The position numbers and the translations under genes were made by a program. From a virus, in IMG/VR virus record IMGVR_UViG_3300010885_023843, positions 1-21,683 of that record: 21,683 bases of DNA; one strand, 5' to 3'. Under the pieces are notes generated by a model, which saw nothing but the letters and a program-made list of their open reading frames with translations, was not told the origin of the DNA and ran no database searches. Positions 8,667 through 16,427 of this stretch are shown here, piece by piece. The first letter of the stretch is position 1, and every line of letters starts with the position of its first letter.

Positions 8667-9776
8667 ATGAACATTAGAGCATCTAGTTTAATTTATATAC
8701 AAAGCCAATCAGGGCCTGTTGGTCCTACTGGTGCTACTGGTGCTACTGGTTCTACTGGTCCTACTGGAGGAACAGGAAATACAGGAAATTCGGGTAATAG
8801 TATAGATTACATAAGAAAAATAAATTCTGATGGTATTACTGTTTATTTAGTGGATGGCACTGCAATAAGTATTACTGGTTTATCTGGTAACAGTGCTGGA
8901 TCTGCTGATTTTTCATTAAATCCTTATGGTATTCTGGGATCTACTGGAACTACACCTTTATCGTTTAATATTGTTAGTGGGGTATCTGGTTTAACTGCAT
9001 CATTTAAATCTATAAAAGGATTCTATGGTATTAGTTTAGGCTATCAAGGAATGGATTTGATGTTTCGGGGTTTATCTACTACATCTGGTTTTGGTATAAC
9101 AAATGCAATTTTATATTCTGCAGGAAATACTGCTTTTGTTTTGATGGATGCAAATGGAGTAAATAGTATATTCCGTTATGAAACTCACACTTCTGGTTCT
9201 ACAACACAACACGTTGCTGTGGCAACAATATCTAAGTTTTTACAAGGTAAAAATTCTACAGGTATAACTAATATAAATTTAATCAATATTAATGGTATTA
9301 CTGCATATATTAAAAATTTTGCAGACACTTCAGTTAATTCTTTATATAGTAGTGGAGGAATATGGTATAATAAACAATGGTATAATAGTTCTTATAAGGA
9401 TGTTAAAGCAGTTTTAACACCACTTAATGCTGTGCAAAATAGCGGAATAACTTTTAATACGAATATTGTTTTTAGATCTCAAAACACGACTCCACTTAAT
9501 TTTCAAGAATATGGTTCTTGTTGTTTTTGTGATACTAATAGACAATGCTTAGATTATGTTACTAGATCCTATTGTTCTAGTATTACAAATTCGGTATTTT
9601 CTGCAAGTACAACTTGTGAGACTAGAGAGCGTAATCTCGAAACTAACTGTTATATGGTTGCTGGTGCCTGTTGTATTAATGGTGCTTGTAGACAAATATC
9701 ACAGACACTATGCGAATTGTATGGGGGTAATTTTAGAGGAGATATTGCTTGTGCTAGTGCGGGAGCATGTTCGTAG
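8667..9776 (+). CDS. Collagen-stalk, Cys-module adhesin 2
   Basis: A 369-residue protein with the same plan as its neighbours. A short N-terminal strand (residues 1-15, RASSLIYIQSQS) leads into a collagen-like stalk at 16-45. Then come a strand pair with VDGTAISITG (62-71), a beta-rich domain with SLGYQGMDLMFRG (123-135) and ITNAILYSAGNTAFVLMD (144-161), a second beta module at about 200-275, and two Cys modules at 283-328 and 333-368. It follows adhesin 1 by 13 bases with a weak ribosome site, so it is probably on the same transcript. A trimeric spike is inferred from the collagen stalk. No enzyme motif is visible. The second Cys module has the fullest form, with C-x(3)-GG-x-F between cysteines. 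Confidence 0.7.
   Translation: MNIRASSLIYIQSQSGPVGPTGATGATGSTGPTGGTGNTGNSGNSIDYIRKINSDGITVYLVDGTAISITGLSGNSAGSADFSLNPYGILGSTGTTPLSFNIVSGVSGLTASFKSIKGFYGISLGYQGMDLMFRGLSTTSGFGITNAILYSAGNTAFVLMDANGVNSIFRYETHTSGSTTQHVAVATISKFLQGKNSTGITNINLININGITAYIKNFADTSVNSLYSSGGIWYNKQWYNSSYKDVKAVLTPLNAVQNSGITFNTNIVFRSQNTTPLNFQEYGSCCFCDTNRQCLDYVTRSYCSSITNSVFSASTTCETRERNLETNCYMVAGACCINGACRQISQTLCELYGGNFRGDIACASAGACS
8721..8765 (+). repeat. Five tandem 9-base units coding G-x-T
   Basis: Five consecutive units of the form GGTNCTACT (N is C, G, G, T, C) run without interruption in the stalk of adhesin 2, followed by more degenerate GGA-starting units to about 8800. Low unit divergence suggests recent slippage or unequal exchange. 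Confidence 0.85.
9513..9770 (+). repeat. Two G-x-C-C cysteine modules
   Basis: Copies at 9513-9650 (GSCCFCDTNRQC...) and 9663-9770 (GACCINGACRQ...) at the C-terminus of adhesin 2. The second ends one residue before the stop. Confidence 0.7.
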
Positions 9777-9818
9777 GATTATGTTGATTTAAAGTTTACT
9801 AAATATAATAGAAATCAT

Positions 9819-12800
9819 ATGCCAACAATTATAGGAAATAGCACTATACACGATCAAAGTGGGAATACTGGACCTACTGGTAATGTTGGTCCTATTGGTC
9901 CTACTGGTAGTATTAGTTCTGTTGCTGGTCCCACTGGAACTACTGGAACTTATATTAGTATTATTAATACAGATTCTACTAGAAATACATTAACTTTTGT
10001 TGGATCTAATGGTAGTAATATTTCTATTTTACAAGGATTTACTGGACCTACTGGATATTACTCTGATTCTAGAGGAATATCTGCTGCCATATTATCTGGT
10101 TATTTTTCTGGCTTATCTGGTGTTATTAGCGGAAATACTTTTCAATTTTTAGGAATTTGTGGATCTGGATTATTAACATCGTCTTTATCTGCAGATAAAA
10201 CAGAAATTTTAATAACACCAAACGTTTTAGCTAGTTCTGCTTCCTATGGTTCTACTTTACCTAATAGTATTGTTTATACTGATTCTAATTATTCGGCAAC
10301 TACAACAAAAATTAGTATTACTGGATCAAATTCTATACTATCATTTGGTTTAACTGCTCATGGTGGTGCTACTGGCAGTTCTGTAAAGGTATTTACCGAT
10401 TTCAATGAAATTTATTTTAATATAACTGGAGGAATTACTCTAGGATTTACTGGAGGAATTACTCTAGATTCTGTGGTAACTGGTTACGATTCTGGTGGTT
10501 TAGTTATGGATCTAACTAAGTATACCACATATAAAATTAATTCTCCTATTGGTATTACTGCATTTACTTCTAACACAGACACAAAAGCACTACAGTCATA
10601 TACTTTGTTTATTGATGGTGCTGAAGTTTGGAATTTTCCAAAAAATGTATATTTTGAAAATACTAATTTAGGTGTTAGTGGATATGGATTTTTGAATGGA
10701 ATGAATATCGTTCATTTATGGAGTGATAATGCGGGTATCACATTTAACGCTGCGTTTGTTGCCAGGGGTCTTGGTGAAGAGAATGATATTGTTTATTCTT
10801 CTCTGTTTGGTTCCTGTTGTTATATCCCACCAATTATAGATGTAGGGGATCCTAATCCTTGTAAAGATTATATAACTCTAAGAGAGTGTGATATTCTTGG
10901 TGGAAATTTTTATCCATTAAAACCGTGCTCAGAAACTTGCAACATAATAGGTTCTTGTTGCAGCGAACATATTTGTTATGCAGGTGTAAAATTACGTGAT
11001 TGTGACGCAATTGGGGGAGTGTTTAGCGAATACAATTGCCTTGATATTGATTGTGAACCAATAGTAGTTTACACTTATGATATGATAATTAGTGAAAATC
11101 CAGATATTTTAGTACTGCCAAATTCTTCTAAATTATTTACTATTACAATTGAAACTACAGATATAAATCCTGTTTATGTAGATTTTCCTCGACAAATTTC
11201 TTCAACGCCTCCTGGAACTTTTTTTAAATTTACTGCAAAATTACCAGACGGAACTGCAATTAATTCTCAAGTTGAAGGTGATCCACTCACAGAACTATTA
11301 CCTGGTACCACTCTTGGTTTCTATTTTGATAATACTACCCTACCAAGTGCTGACGGTTCATCAGGAACACTTCCAATACAATTAAAAGATTCAACGGGAT
11401 CTATTAAAGACCAAATTAATATGCCTGTTGTACACTACAAAGATGGTCAGCTTCCAGGTTGTAGTGGTTGCGCTAATGCAACCAGAGTAGGTGGTGAATT
11501 TGAATTAATGTTAATGTGTGACGACTGTTATTCAAGTGTGGAAGATGGTCGCGAACATAATAAGTTGTTAGCGGTACAGTACGGATATATTAATTTTTGT
11601 GTTGGAGGAGCTGATAGTGGTTGTGGTTTTACATATGCTGCTAGTTGTATTCGTTCTGGCAACGTAATAGACTCTACTGGCGGCGGCGGCAGATTTCATT
11701 ATAATTTCTCTGACTGTAAAATTACAGATGCTAATACAGGTTCAGATCTTTGTGCTCACAGGCTTTATGGGGCTTTTTCAGATGTGGGTCCAACTGTTTG
11801 TGTTGATGCCTGTACAACAGCAGCCAAAGGAAATTTGGTGACAACAGGTTCCCATTGTAAAGGAGCAAATCGTGATGATGGAACTTCTAGTTATAGCACA
11901 ATGCTGCAGCTTCAGCCAGATATAACTTACAAATTACTAACTATGGGAATTCGTGTTGGATTTAATCCTATGTACCAAGCGATTGCAAGAGGTATAGAAA
12001 ATGATGTGGCTGGAGCACAAGTAAACGGTGAGCCACTATTTTTTAATAAAAATAATCAAGGTTCTGGAATAACCTTTAAGTCCGACAGTACTGTGTGCTG
12101 TTCTCCGAGAAGTGGTGATACAGGCACTCCAGCATTAGATTTTAGCAATCCTGACAGAAAATATTTTGTTTATTTGTTCTACATAAACGATTTTAAAGCT
12201 TACACGGGAAAAACTACTGTAATAAACCCTGGCGGACTTGGTACGGCTAATCATCCTTGTTATGATGAAAGTAACGAGATGACTGTTTATACAGTAATTG
12301 TTTCTGCAGAGCTAAATCCTGATGGTAGTATGAAGGCTGGGACTTATTGTGCAATTACTCTAAGAAGTGCTTGGTGTCAGCTTGGATTTCTGCTAAACCG
12401 CTGTAATCCTGAGTTTATTGAAAAACAAAAATATACTTATGGGTACAAATACATAGGAGAAATAAAAGAAAGTGATACAGCCTATCAAGGAGGTAATATA
12501 TGGTTTGTGAAATATAATACAAACAGATACAATCCTCTTGGCGATAGTTGTGGGTTGCAAGACACGCCAGATGCAGCAACTCGTTTTCAAGATATTACTA
12601 CTTGTCCATTCATAGTAAATCCTGCTGCTGGTCTCACTAATAAAGGTTTAAGAGAAGCAGAATTTTTTAGATATTTTTGGCAACCTACACTATGTGACAG
12701 AGATCCAAGTAGAGATAGTAATGATGGTTTTGGTCCATTAAGTTGTGCTGCTAGTAGTACTAATCAATGTTCTATACGCTTTGAAAGAGAACCATGGCAA

Positions 12801-13760
12801 GGTGGGGGAGACATGGGAGGACTAGAAGACATAGATATAAACACAGTCTGTGCATACGTAAATCCTACTAAAGTTTTGAATATAAATAAAACTCTTAATG
12901 AGAATAATCGTATTATAAGTGTTACTCCTACCGTATATAATGTAAGTACTAATGGTGATCTTACTGCTGATTACGGTGCACGTATATTTGTTTCTGCATT
13001 CCAAGACACCTACCCATGGACAGTGGGCTCTGAGGCTGGTAACAACATGAATTCTGTTGGTTCAGGAATGGAAGTCATGTCGTCTGGTGCAACAATTACA
13101 GTGGGAGAACCGTGTTGCCAAGCTGATTGGGAGTTTTATTTTATTTATACTGGTAGCACTAATATAACTCAAAGCCCTCCAGTCATAGCTAGCCAAAAAA
13201 TACGCATACCATTTATTTCCAGTCCAGAGAATCCCAAAGTAGAATTTTATGAGCCAAGTTTATTTATTCGCACAACATCATCATTGCAAACTGACGCCTT
13301 AGGCAGTCCAACTGGTAATATTGAATTCGTAGTACGTCCAAGCGAAAATTTAGGAGATTATATTGGAAAGGAAGATACTGATCAATTTTTAGTATGGACA
13401 GAAAAAGCCTCAGGAGGATATAACTACGATTTCTGGACTAACGGTACTGATGTGAATCCACATACTTTTATTATCCCTAACGCAGCGTCAACTTTAAAAC
13501 TGTACACAGACACAGCAGCAAGACGATACGTTAAAGTACACGCATTAGTAACTAGAACATACATTTCCACTTTAGGAAGTGGCGAACTTCTAGCAAGGCA
13601 CTCTGATTCTGTATCAAAAGTTTATATAGATCCACCACCAGCAGGATTATTAGAATTTTTTACGCCAATAAATACACAAACTAAAAAAATAAATAATCAA
13701 TGTGTTAGTATAGATTGCGTTGGTATTGAATCTTATTGCGCTGATTTAGAGGATTGTTAA
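9819..13760 (+). CDS. Giant collagen-stalk, Cys-module adhesin 3 with long C-terminal extension
   Basis: A 1313-residue protein. Residues 15-44 are a collagen-like stalk; a beta-rich region follows to about 325, and Cys modules lie at 331-374 and 378-412, as in the two preceding paralogues. Unlike them it continues for 900 residues. A beta-sandwich-like segment (about 420-545) leads to a Cys-rich region starting at CSGCA (about 548) and CDDCYSS (about 566), with a Gly run GGGG near 624. Several more Cys-bearing beta domains follow, and the protein ends VGIESYCADLEDC. No catalytic motif is recognised. Hand-counted GC over 11641-11940 is about 41%, against 28% over 9181-9480, which suggests the extension has a different origin. 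It is probably the largest host-recognition spike of the virion. The start has only a weak ribosome site. Confidence 0.7.
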   Translation: MPTIIGNSTIHDQSGNTGPTGNVGPIGPTGSISSVAGPTGTTGTYISIINTDSTRNTLTFVGSNGSNISILQGFTGPTGYYSDSRGISAAILSGYFSGLSGVISGNTFQFLGICGSGLLTSSLSADKTEILITPNVLASSASYGSTLPNSIVYTDSNYSATTTKISITGSNSILSFGLTAHGGATGSSVKVFTDFNEIYFNITGGITLGFTGGITLDSVVTGYDSGGLVMDLTKYTTYKINSPIGITAFTSNTDTKALQSYTLFIDGAEVWNFPKNVYFENTNLGVSGYGFLNGMNIVHLWSDNAGITFNAAFVARGLGEENDIVYSSLFGSCCYIPPIIDVGDPNPCKDYITLRECDILGGNFYPLKPCSETCNIIGSCCSEHICYAGVKLRDCDAIGGVFSEYNCLDIDCEPIVVYTYDMIISENPDILVLPNSSKLFTITIETTDINPVYVDFPRQISSTPPGTFFKFTAKLPDGTAINSQVEGDPLTELLPGTTLGFYFDNTTLPSADGSSGTLPIQLKDSTGSIKDQINMPVVHYKDGQLPGCSGCANATRVGGEFELMLMCDDCYSSVEDGREHNKLLAVQYGYINFCVGGADSGCGFTYAASCIRSGNVIDSTGGGGRFHYNFSDCKITDANTGSDLCAHRLYGAFSDVGPTVCVDACTTAAKGNLVTTGSHCKGANRDDGTSSYSTMLQLQPDITYKLLTMGIRVGFNPMYQAIARGIENDVAGAQVNGEPLFFNKNNQGSGITFKSDSTVCCSPRSGDTGTPALDFSNPDRKYFVYLFYINDFKAYTGKTTVINPGGLGTANHPCYDESNEMTVYTVIVSAELNPDGSMKAGTYCAITLRSAWCQLGFLLNRCNPEFIEKQKYTYGYKYIGEIKESDTAYQGGNIWFVKYNTNRYNPLGDSCGLQDTPDAATRFQDITTCPFIVNPAAGLTNKGLREAEFFRYFWQPTLCDRDPSRDSNDGFGPLSCAASSTNQCSIRFEREPWQGGGDMGGLEDIDINTVCAYVNPTKVLNINKTLNENNRIISVTPTVYNVSTNGDLTADYGARIFVSAFQDTYPWTVGSEAGNNMNSVGSGMEVMSSGATITVGEPCCQADWEFYFIYTGSTNITQSPPVIASQKIRIPFISSPENPKVEFYEPSLFIRTTSSLQTDALGSPTGNIEFVVRPSENLGDYIGKEDTDQFLVWTEKASGGYNYDFWTNGTDVNPHTFIIPNAASTLKLYTDTAARRYVKVHALVTRTYISTLGSGELLARHSDSVSKVYIDPPPAGLLEFFTPINTQTKKINNQCVSIDCVGIESYCADLEDC
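9861..9950 (+). repeat. Collagen-like Gly-X-Y coding tract
   Basis: Encodes residues 15-44 of adhesin 3 (GNTGPTGNVGPIGPTG, a short break, then GPTGTTG). Confidence 0.7.
10809..11054 (+). repeat. Two G-x-C-C cysteine modules
   Basis: Copies at 10809-10940 (GSCCYIPP... with C-x(3)-GG-x-F) and 10950-11054 (GSCCSEHIC... ending CLDIDC) within adhesin 3. The CxDIDC ending matches the end of the second module of adhesin 1, CFDIDC. Confidence 0.7.
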
Positions 13761-13761
13761 A

Positions 13762-14985
13762 ATGAGTATTCAATTTAGAGCAAGAACTATAACTCCTACT
13801 ATACAAGCATATCCTCCATCTATTTCTGGTGATTCTAGTGTTGGCTGGTGTTGTGGAAGTCTAGACAGAATATCTTCTAAAGTCGAGTGTGATGTTGCTC
13901 GTGGTTATTTTTTACCAGGACATACTGCTAGAACTGCGTGTCCTTCTTGTCCTGCAGCCTTTACTTCAAACACTGGGTCGTTAGGAGCATGTCATTATTA
14001 TAACAAGCAAAATGGATTTTATAATATTATGTGTAGTGATGTATACACTAATTTTGAATGTAATGATTTACACCAAGGAGCGGAAGAAGGATTACAATAC
14101 ACATTTAATCCGAATACTACTTGTGAATATTCTAATCACACAGAAAATACAAATAATATATTAGGAAATTGTTGCACACAAGGATTAACAGGAATAATTT
14201 CTTGTTCAATTGCATCCCAGACACAATGTTCTGGATTTTGGTCTTATCCAACAAATGGTATTATTTCTTGCAATGATTCTGTTCCGTGTTCTGGTGTTTA
14301 TTTTACAGGAGTTGATGAAATTTCTCCAAGAGCATCTTTAAATACACTTCAAACTTCAACAAATTATATTGAAACTTTACCAACAAATCCACAAATTTAT
14401 CAAGGTGGTTTGTATGTTGGAATATTTAAACCAGGATCTCCTATTAATACTAAAGGCGTAACTTTGTATGGTAGTCCCTTTACAGGAAACGCAAATCAAT
14501 ACATTTCAAGAGGAAATGGAGCAGGAACTTCTGAAAAAAGTTGGATATTAATTGCTGCTACTGATGATTTTTTCCGTATTCCTATGAATTCTGATATTTT
14601 ACCAGCAAGTAATATGACTACATCTATTTATGATGGTCTTTATAATAAACAAAATAATGAAGCTAATAAAGCTAGTGTATATTCGTTCATAGATAATTAC
14701 ACTTTAAATGGATTTAATGATTGGTATATTCCCAGCCAAGAAGAATTGGCATTTTATTTTCAGAATATAGAATATGGGTTTAAACTAAATGATCAATATG
14801 TTAAATTATCAGAAAGTTCATATATGAGTTCTACTATTTATGATAATGGAATTCAGAATTTTAACAATAAATATTTCCTGTATTCTCAGAACGCATCACG
14901 ATTCAACTACGGAAATGTTAATATTAGTCCAAGAAATATTTCACTAAATATTCGTTTATTTAGAAGAATTTATTTGAATTCGTGA
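13762..14985 (+). CDS. Cys-module adhesin with C-type-lectin-like (DUF1566/Lcl-like) C-terminus
   Basis: A 407-residue protein starting one base after the stop of adhesin 3. Residues 28-63, 75-121 and 135-176 are three more Cys modules (GWCC, GACH, GNCC). There is no collagen tract. Residues about 205-407 resemble the DUF1566/Lcl C-terminal family, which has a C-type-lectin-type fold: GGLYVGIF (215-222), SWILIA (260-265), NGFNDWYIPSQEELAFYF (316-333), YMSSTIYD (354-361) and a final IRLFRRI (397-403). In other phages and in diversity-generating-retroelement targets, this fold presents a variable ligand surface. A receptor-binding tip is therefore likely, though the exact family should be confirmed by profile search. 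No reverse transcriptase gene is present in the window. Confidence 0.7.
   Translation: MSIQFRARTITPTIQAYPPSISGDSSVGWCCGSLDRISSKVECDVARGYFLPGHTARTACPSCPAAFTSNTGSLGACHYYNKQNGFYNIMCSDVYTNFECNDLHQGAEEGLQYTFNPNTTCEYSNHTENTNNILGNCCTQGLTGIISCSIASQTQCSGFWSYPTNGIISCNDSVPCSGVYFTGVDEISPRASLNTLQTSTNYIETLPTNPQIYQGGLYVGIFKPGSPINTKGVTLYGSPFTGNANQYISRGNGAGTSEKSWILIAATDDFFRIPMNSDILPASNMTTSIYDGLYNKQNNEANKASVYSFIDNYTLNGFNDWYIPSQEELAFYFQNIEYGFKLNDQYVKLSESSYMSSTIYDNGIQNFNNKYFLYSQNASRFNYGNVNISPRNISLNIRLFRRIYLNS
13843..14289 (+). repeat. Three cysteine modules
   Basis: Copies at 13843-13950, 13984-14124 and 14164-14289. The middle one has a single Cys (GACH) where the others have CC. The last ends CNDSVPC. Confidence 0.65.
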
Positions 14986-14987
14986 TA

Positions 14988-14995
14988 TATAAACA
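14988..14995 (+). promoter_or_regulatory. Late promoter-like box (one mismatch)
   Basis: TATAAACA differs from the T4 late box TATAAATA at one position. It lies in the 34-base gap after the lectin-like gene, 24 bases before the ATG at 15020, so a short-leader transcript for the small Cys-rich gene is plausible. Confidence 0.45.
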
Positions 14996-15019
14996 TATAC
15001 ACTATTAGGAGTTTAAATT

Positions 15020-15586
15020 ATGGGATGTGGATGTAATAAAAATAAAGAAAATCAACAACCTTCTTCCGAAGGACAAACACCAGTTTCTACAAACGTAGAA
15101 TTTAGGAAAGAATCTAACCCTCAGGATATTAAGGGGTTTCTTTCTCGTAAAATAGGAATGGTCCAGAGCTTTGCTTCAGCTTTAGTAAGTCGTGGTTTAA
15201 GTGATCAGAAAATTAATAAATCTGCAAAACAACTTAGAGCAATTAGTTGTTTTGGTAATACTAATCTTGGAGGACAACTTCCTCCTTGTGAATATCTGAA
15301 AGATAGCGAAACACCAGGAAAACATTTTTGTGGTGGTTGTGGGTGTGGCGATAAACCACACACATGGCTTACTATTGAAGGCGAAGAGTATAGTAAGTTA
15401 GATTATCCTAAGCTTAGTTGTCCTCTTCATATGCCTGGATTTAGTAATTATGAACCAAGTAAACCAGACGAATCAGTTTCTCCTATCACTCGACGTTATT
15501 ATATTGAGCATATTGATTTTGGTGAAGTATTAAAATTGAATGTCACTTTACCAGAAAAACCTCAAGATCCACCAAAACCAGAATAA
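15020..15586 (+). CDS. Small Cys-rich putative metal-binding protein
   Basis: A 188-residue protein with an AGGAG ribosome site 8 bases before the ATG. It begins MGCGCNK. Residues 34-75 look helical (GFLSRKIGMVQSFASAL...). Cysteines at 77, 90, 104, 107, 109 and 134 form C-x12-C, then FCGGCGCG (103-110), then LSCPLHMPGFSNY (132-144), with His at 102, 114 and 137. This resembles a zinc-ribbon or iron-sulfur knuckle in spacing, but I cannot assign a named family. The tail is Pro-rich. It sits between the adhesins and gp13, where T4 has wac (fibritin), and shows no coiled coil. It may be a virion component or a maturation factor for the Cys-rich adhesins; this is inference from location and composition. 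Confidence 0.65.
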   Translation: MGCGCNKNKENQQPSSEGQTPVSTNVEFRKESNPQDIKGFLSRKIGMVQSFASALVSRGLSDQKINKSAKQLRAISCFGNTNLGGQLPPCEYLKDSETPGKHFCGGCGCGDKPHTWLTIEGEEYSKLDYPKLSCPLHMPGFSNYEPSKPDESVSPITRRYYIEHIDFGEVLKLNVTLPEKPQDPPKPE

Positions 15587-15602
15587 TGTAAAGTAATTTT
15601 GC

Positions 15603-15610
15603 CATAAATA
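15603..15610 (+). promoter_or_regulatory. Late promoter box (CATAAATA)
   Basis: CATAAATA lies in the 39-base gap before gp13, 15 bases upstream of its ATG. It differs from the T4 late consensus at the first base, a position that varies in late promoters of marine T4-like phages (NATAAATA). It probably drives the neck-terminase transcript. Confidence 0.6.
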
Positions 15611-15625
15611 CCATAAAGGGATCTT

Positions 15626-16426
15626 ATGGCAAAACCTACTTCAAGAGAAACATTAATTCAGTATAGTCTTAGACAATTGGGTGCTCCAGTTGTAGAGATC
15701 AATGTAGATTGGGAACAGTGCGAAGATCGTCTAGATGATGCTCTTCAATACTTCACAGAGCGTCATTTCGATGGTGTTCAAAAAGTGTTCTTTAAATATC
15801 AATTAACGGCTACAGATATAGTCAATAGGTATATTCCTACCGAAAATATTATATCCCCAAACGAAGTAGATGGTCCTACAGGTAAACAAATTGTTTCTAT
15901 TGTTAAAGTTATGCAGTTTGGAATGTTTGCAAATATTAATATGTTTGATGTTCGCTATCAACTAGCCTTATCAGATTATTTTGGTATGAATCGAAATCTT
16001 GGTGGAAATGCGTCTATGGGATTAGCTGCATACGACAGCACCAAAAGATATATTAAATTGATTGAAGATTTGTTTCAACCAGAAAAGGCTATTGAATTTA
16101 GTAAAGTTACTAATAGATTATATTTAGATATGCAGTGGAGTACTGAAGTTGTGGCTGGAGATTTTTTGGTAATTCAGGCTTATGCAGCACTAGATCCAAA
16201 TAAATATACAGAAATTTTTGATGATCGTTATCTCAAGCGATACGTTACTGCATTGATCAAACGCCAATGGGGAGCTAATATGGCAAAGTTTGATGGTGTA
16301 GCCCTTCCTGGTGGTGTTGTGATGCGAGGTGGACAAATTCAAAACGAAGCTGCTGGTGAAATTGAACGAATCGAAGAAGAAATTAAACGTGAATATGAAC
16401 TTCCTGTTGATTTCATGACAGGATAA
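15626..16426 (+). CDS. gp13: Neck protein gp13
   Basis: A 266-residue protein; T4 gp13 is 309. The N-terminus (SRETLIQYSLRQLGAPVVEI, followed by VDWEQCEDRLDDALQYFTE) is the characteristic gp13 start. YFGMN near residue 112 and MQWSTEV near 169 also fit the family, and a helical C-terminus with many Glu/Lys/Arg ends the protein. With gp14, gp13 forms the neck that seals the filled head and receives the tail. An AAGGGATC ribosome site precedes the ATG. It is followed one base later by gp14. Assignment is supported by sequence and by the 13-14-15-16-17-18-19 order. Confidence 0.9.
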   Translation: MAKPTSRETLIQYSLRQLGAPVVEINVDWEQCEDRLDDALQYFTERHFDGVQKVFFKYQLTATDIVNRYIPTENIISPNEVDGPTGKQIVSIVKVMQFGMFANINMFDVRYQLALSDYFGMNRNLGGNASMGLAAYDSTKRYIKLIEDLFQPEKAIEFSKVTNRLYLDMQWSTEVVAGDFLVIQAYAALDPNKYTEIFDDRYLKRYVTALIKRQWGANMAKFDGVALPGGVVMRGGQIQNEAAGEIERIEEEIKREYELPVDFMTG

Positions 16427-16427
16427 A

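Noticed and set aside
9556-9792. 78-codon open frame on the plus strand in another frame
   Set aside because: It overlaps the Cys-module end of adhesin 2, and its Leu/Val-rich translation is an out-of-frame reading of that sequence.
12881-12888. Exact TATAAATA box
   Set aside because: It is deep inside adhesin 3 with no gene start within 800 bases, and is explained by Ile/Asn/Lys codons.
13667-13695. Two AATAAATA matches before the lectin-like gene
   Set aside because: They fall in an A-rich coding stretch 66-87 bases before the start, where chance matches are expected, and the gene follows the previous one with a one-base gap.
13762-14985. Complete diversity-generating retroelement
   Set aside because: No reverse transcriptase and no second copy of the 3' end of the lectin-like gene is present in the window.
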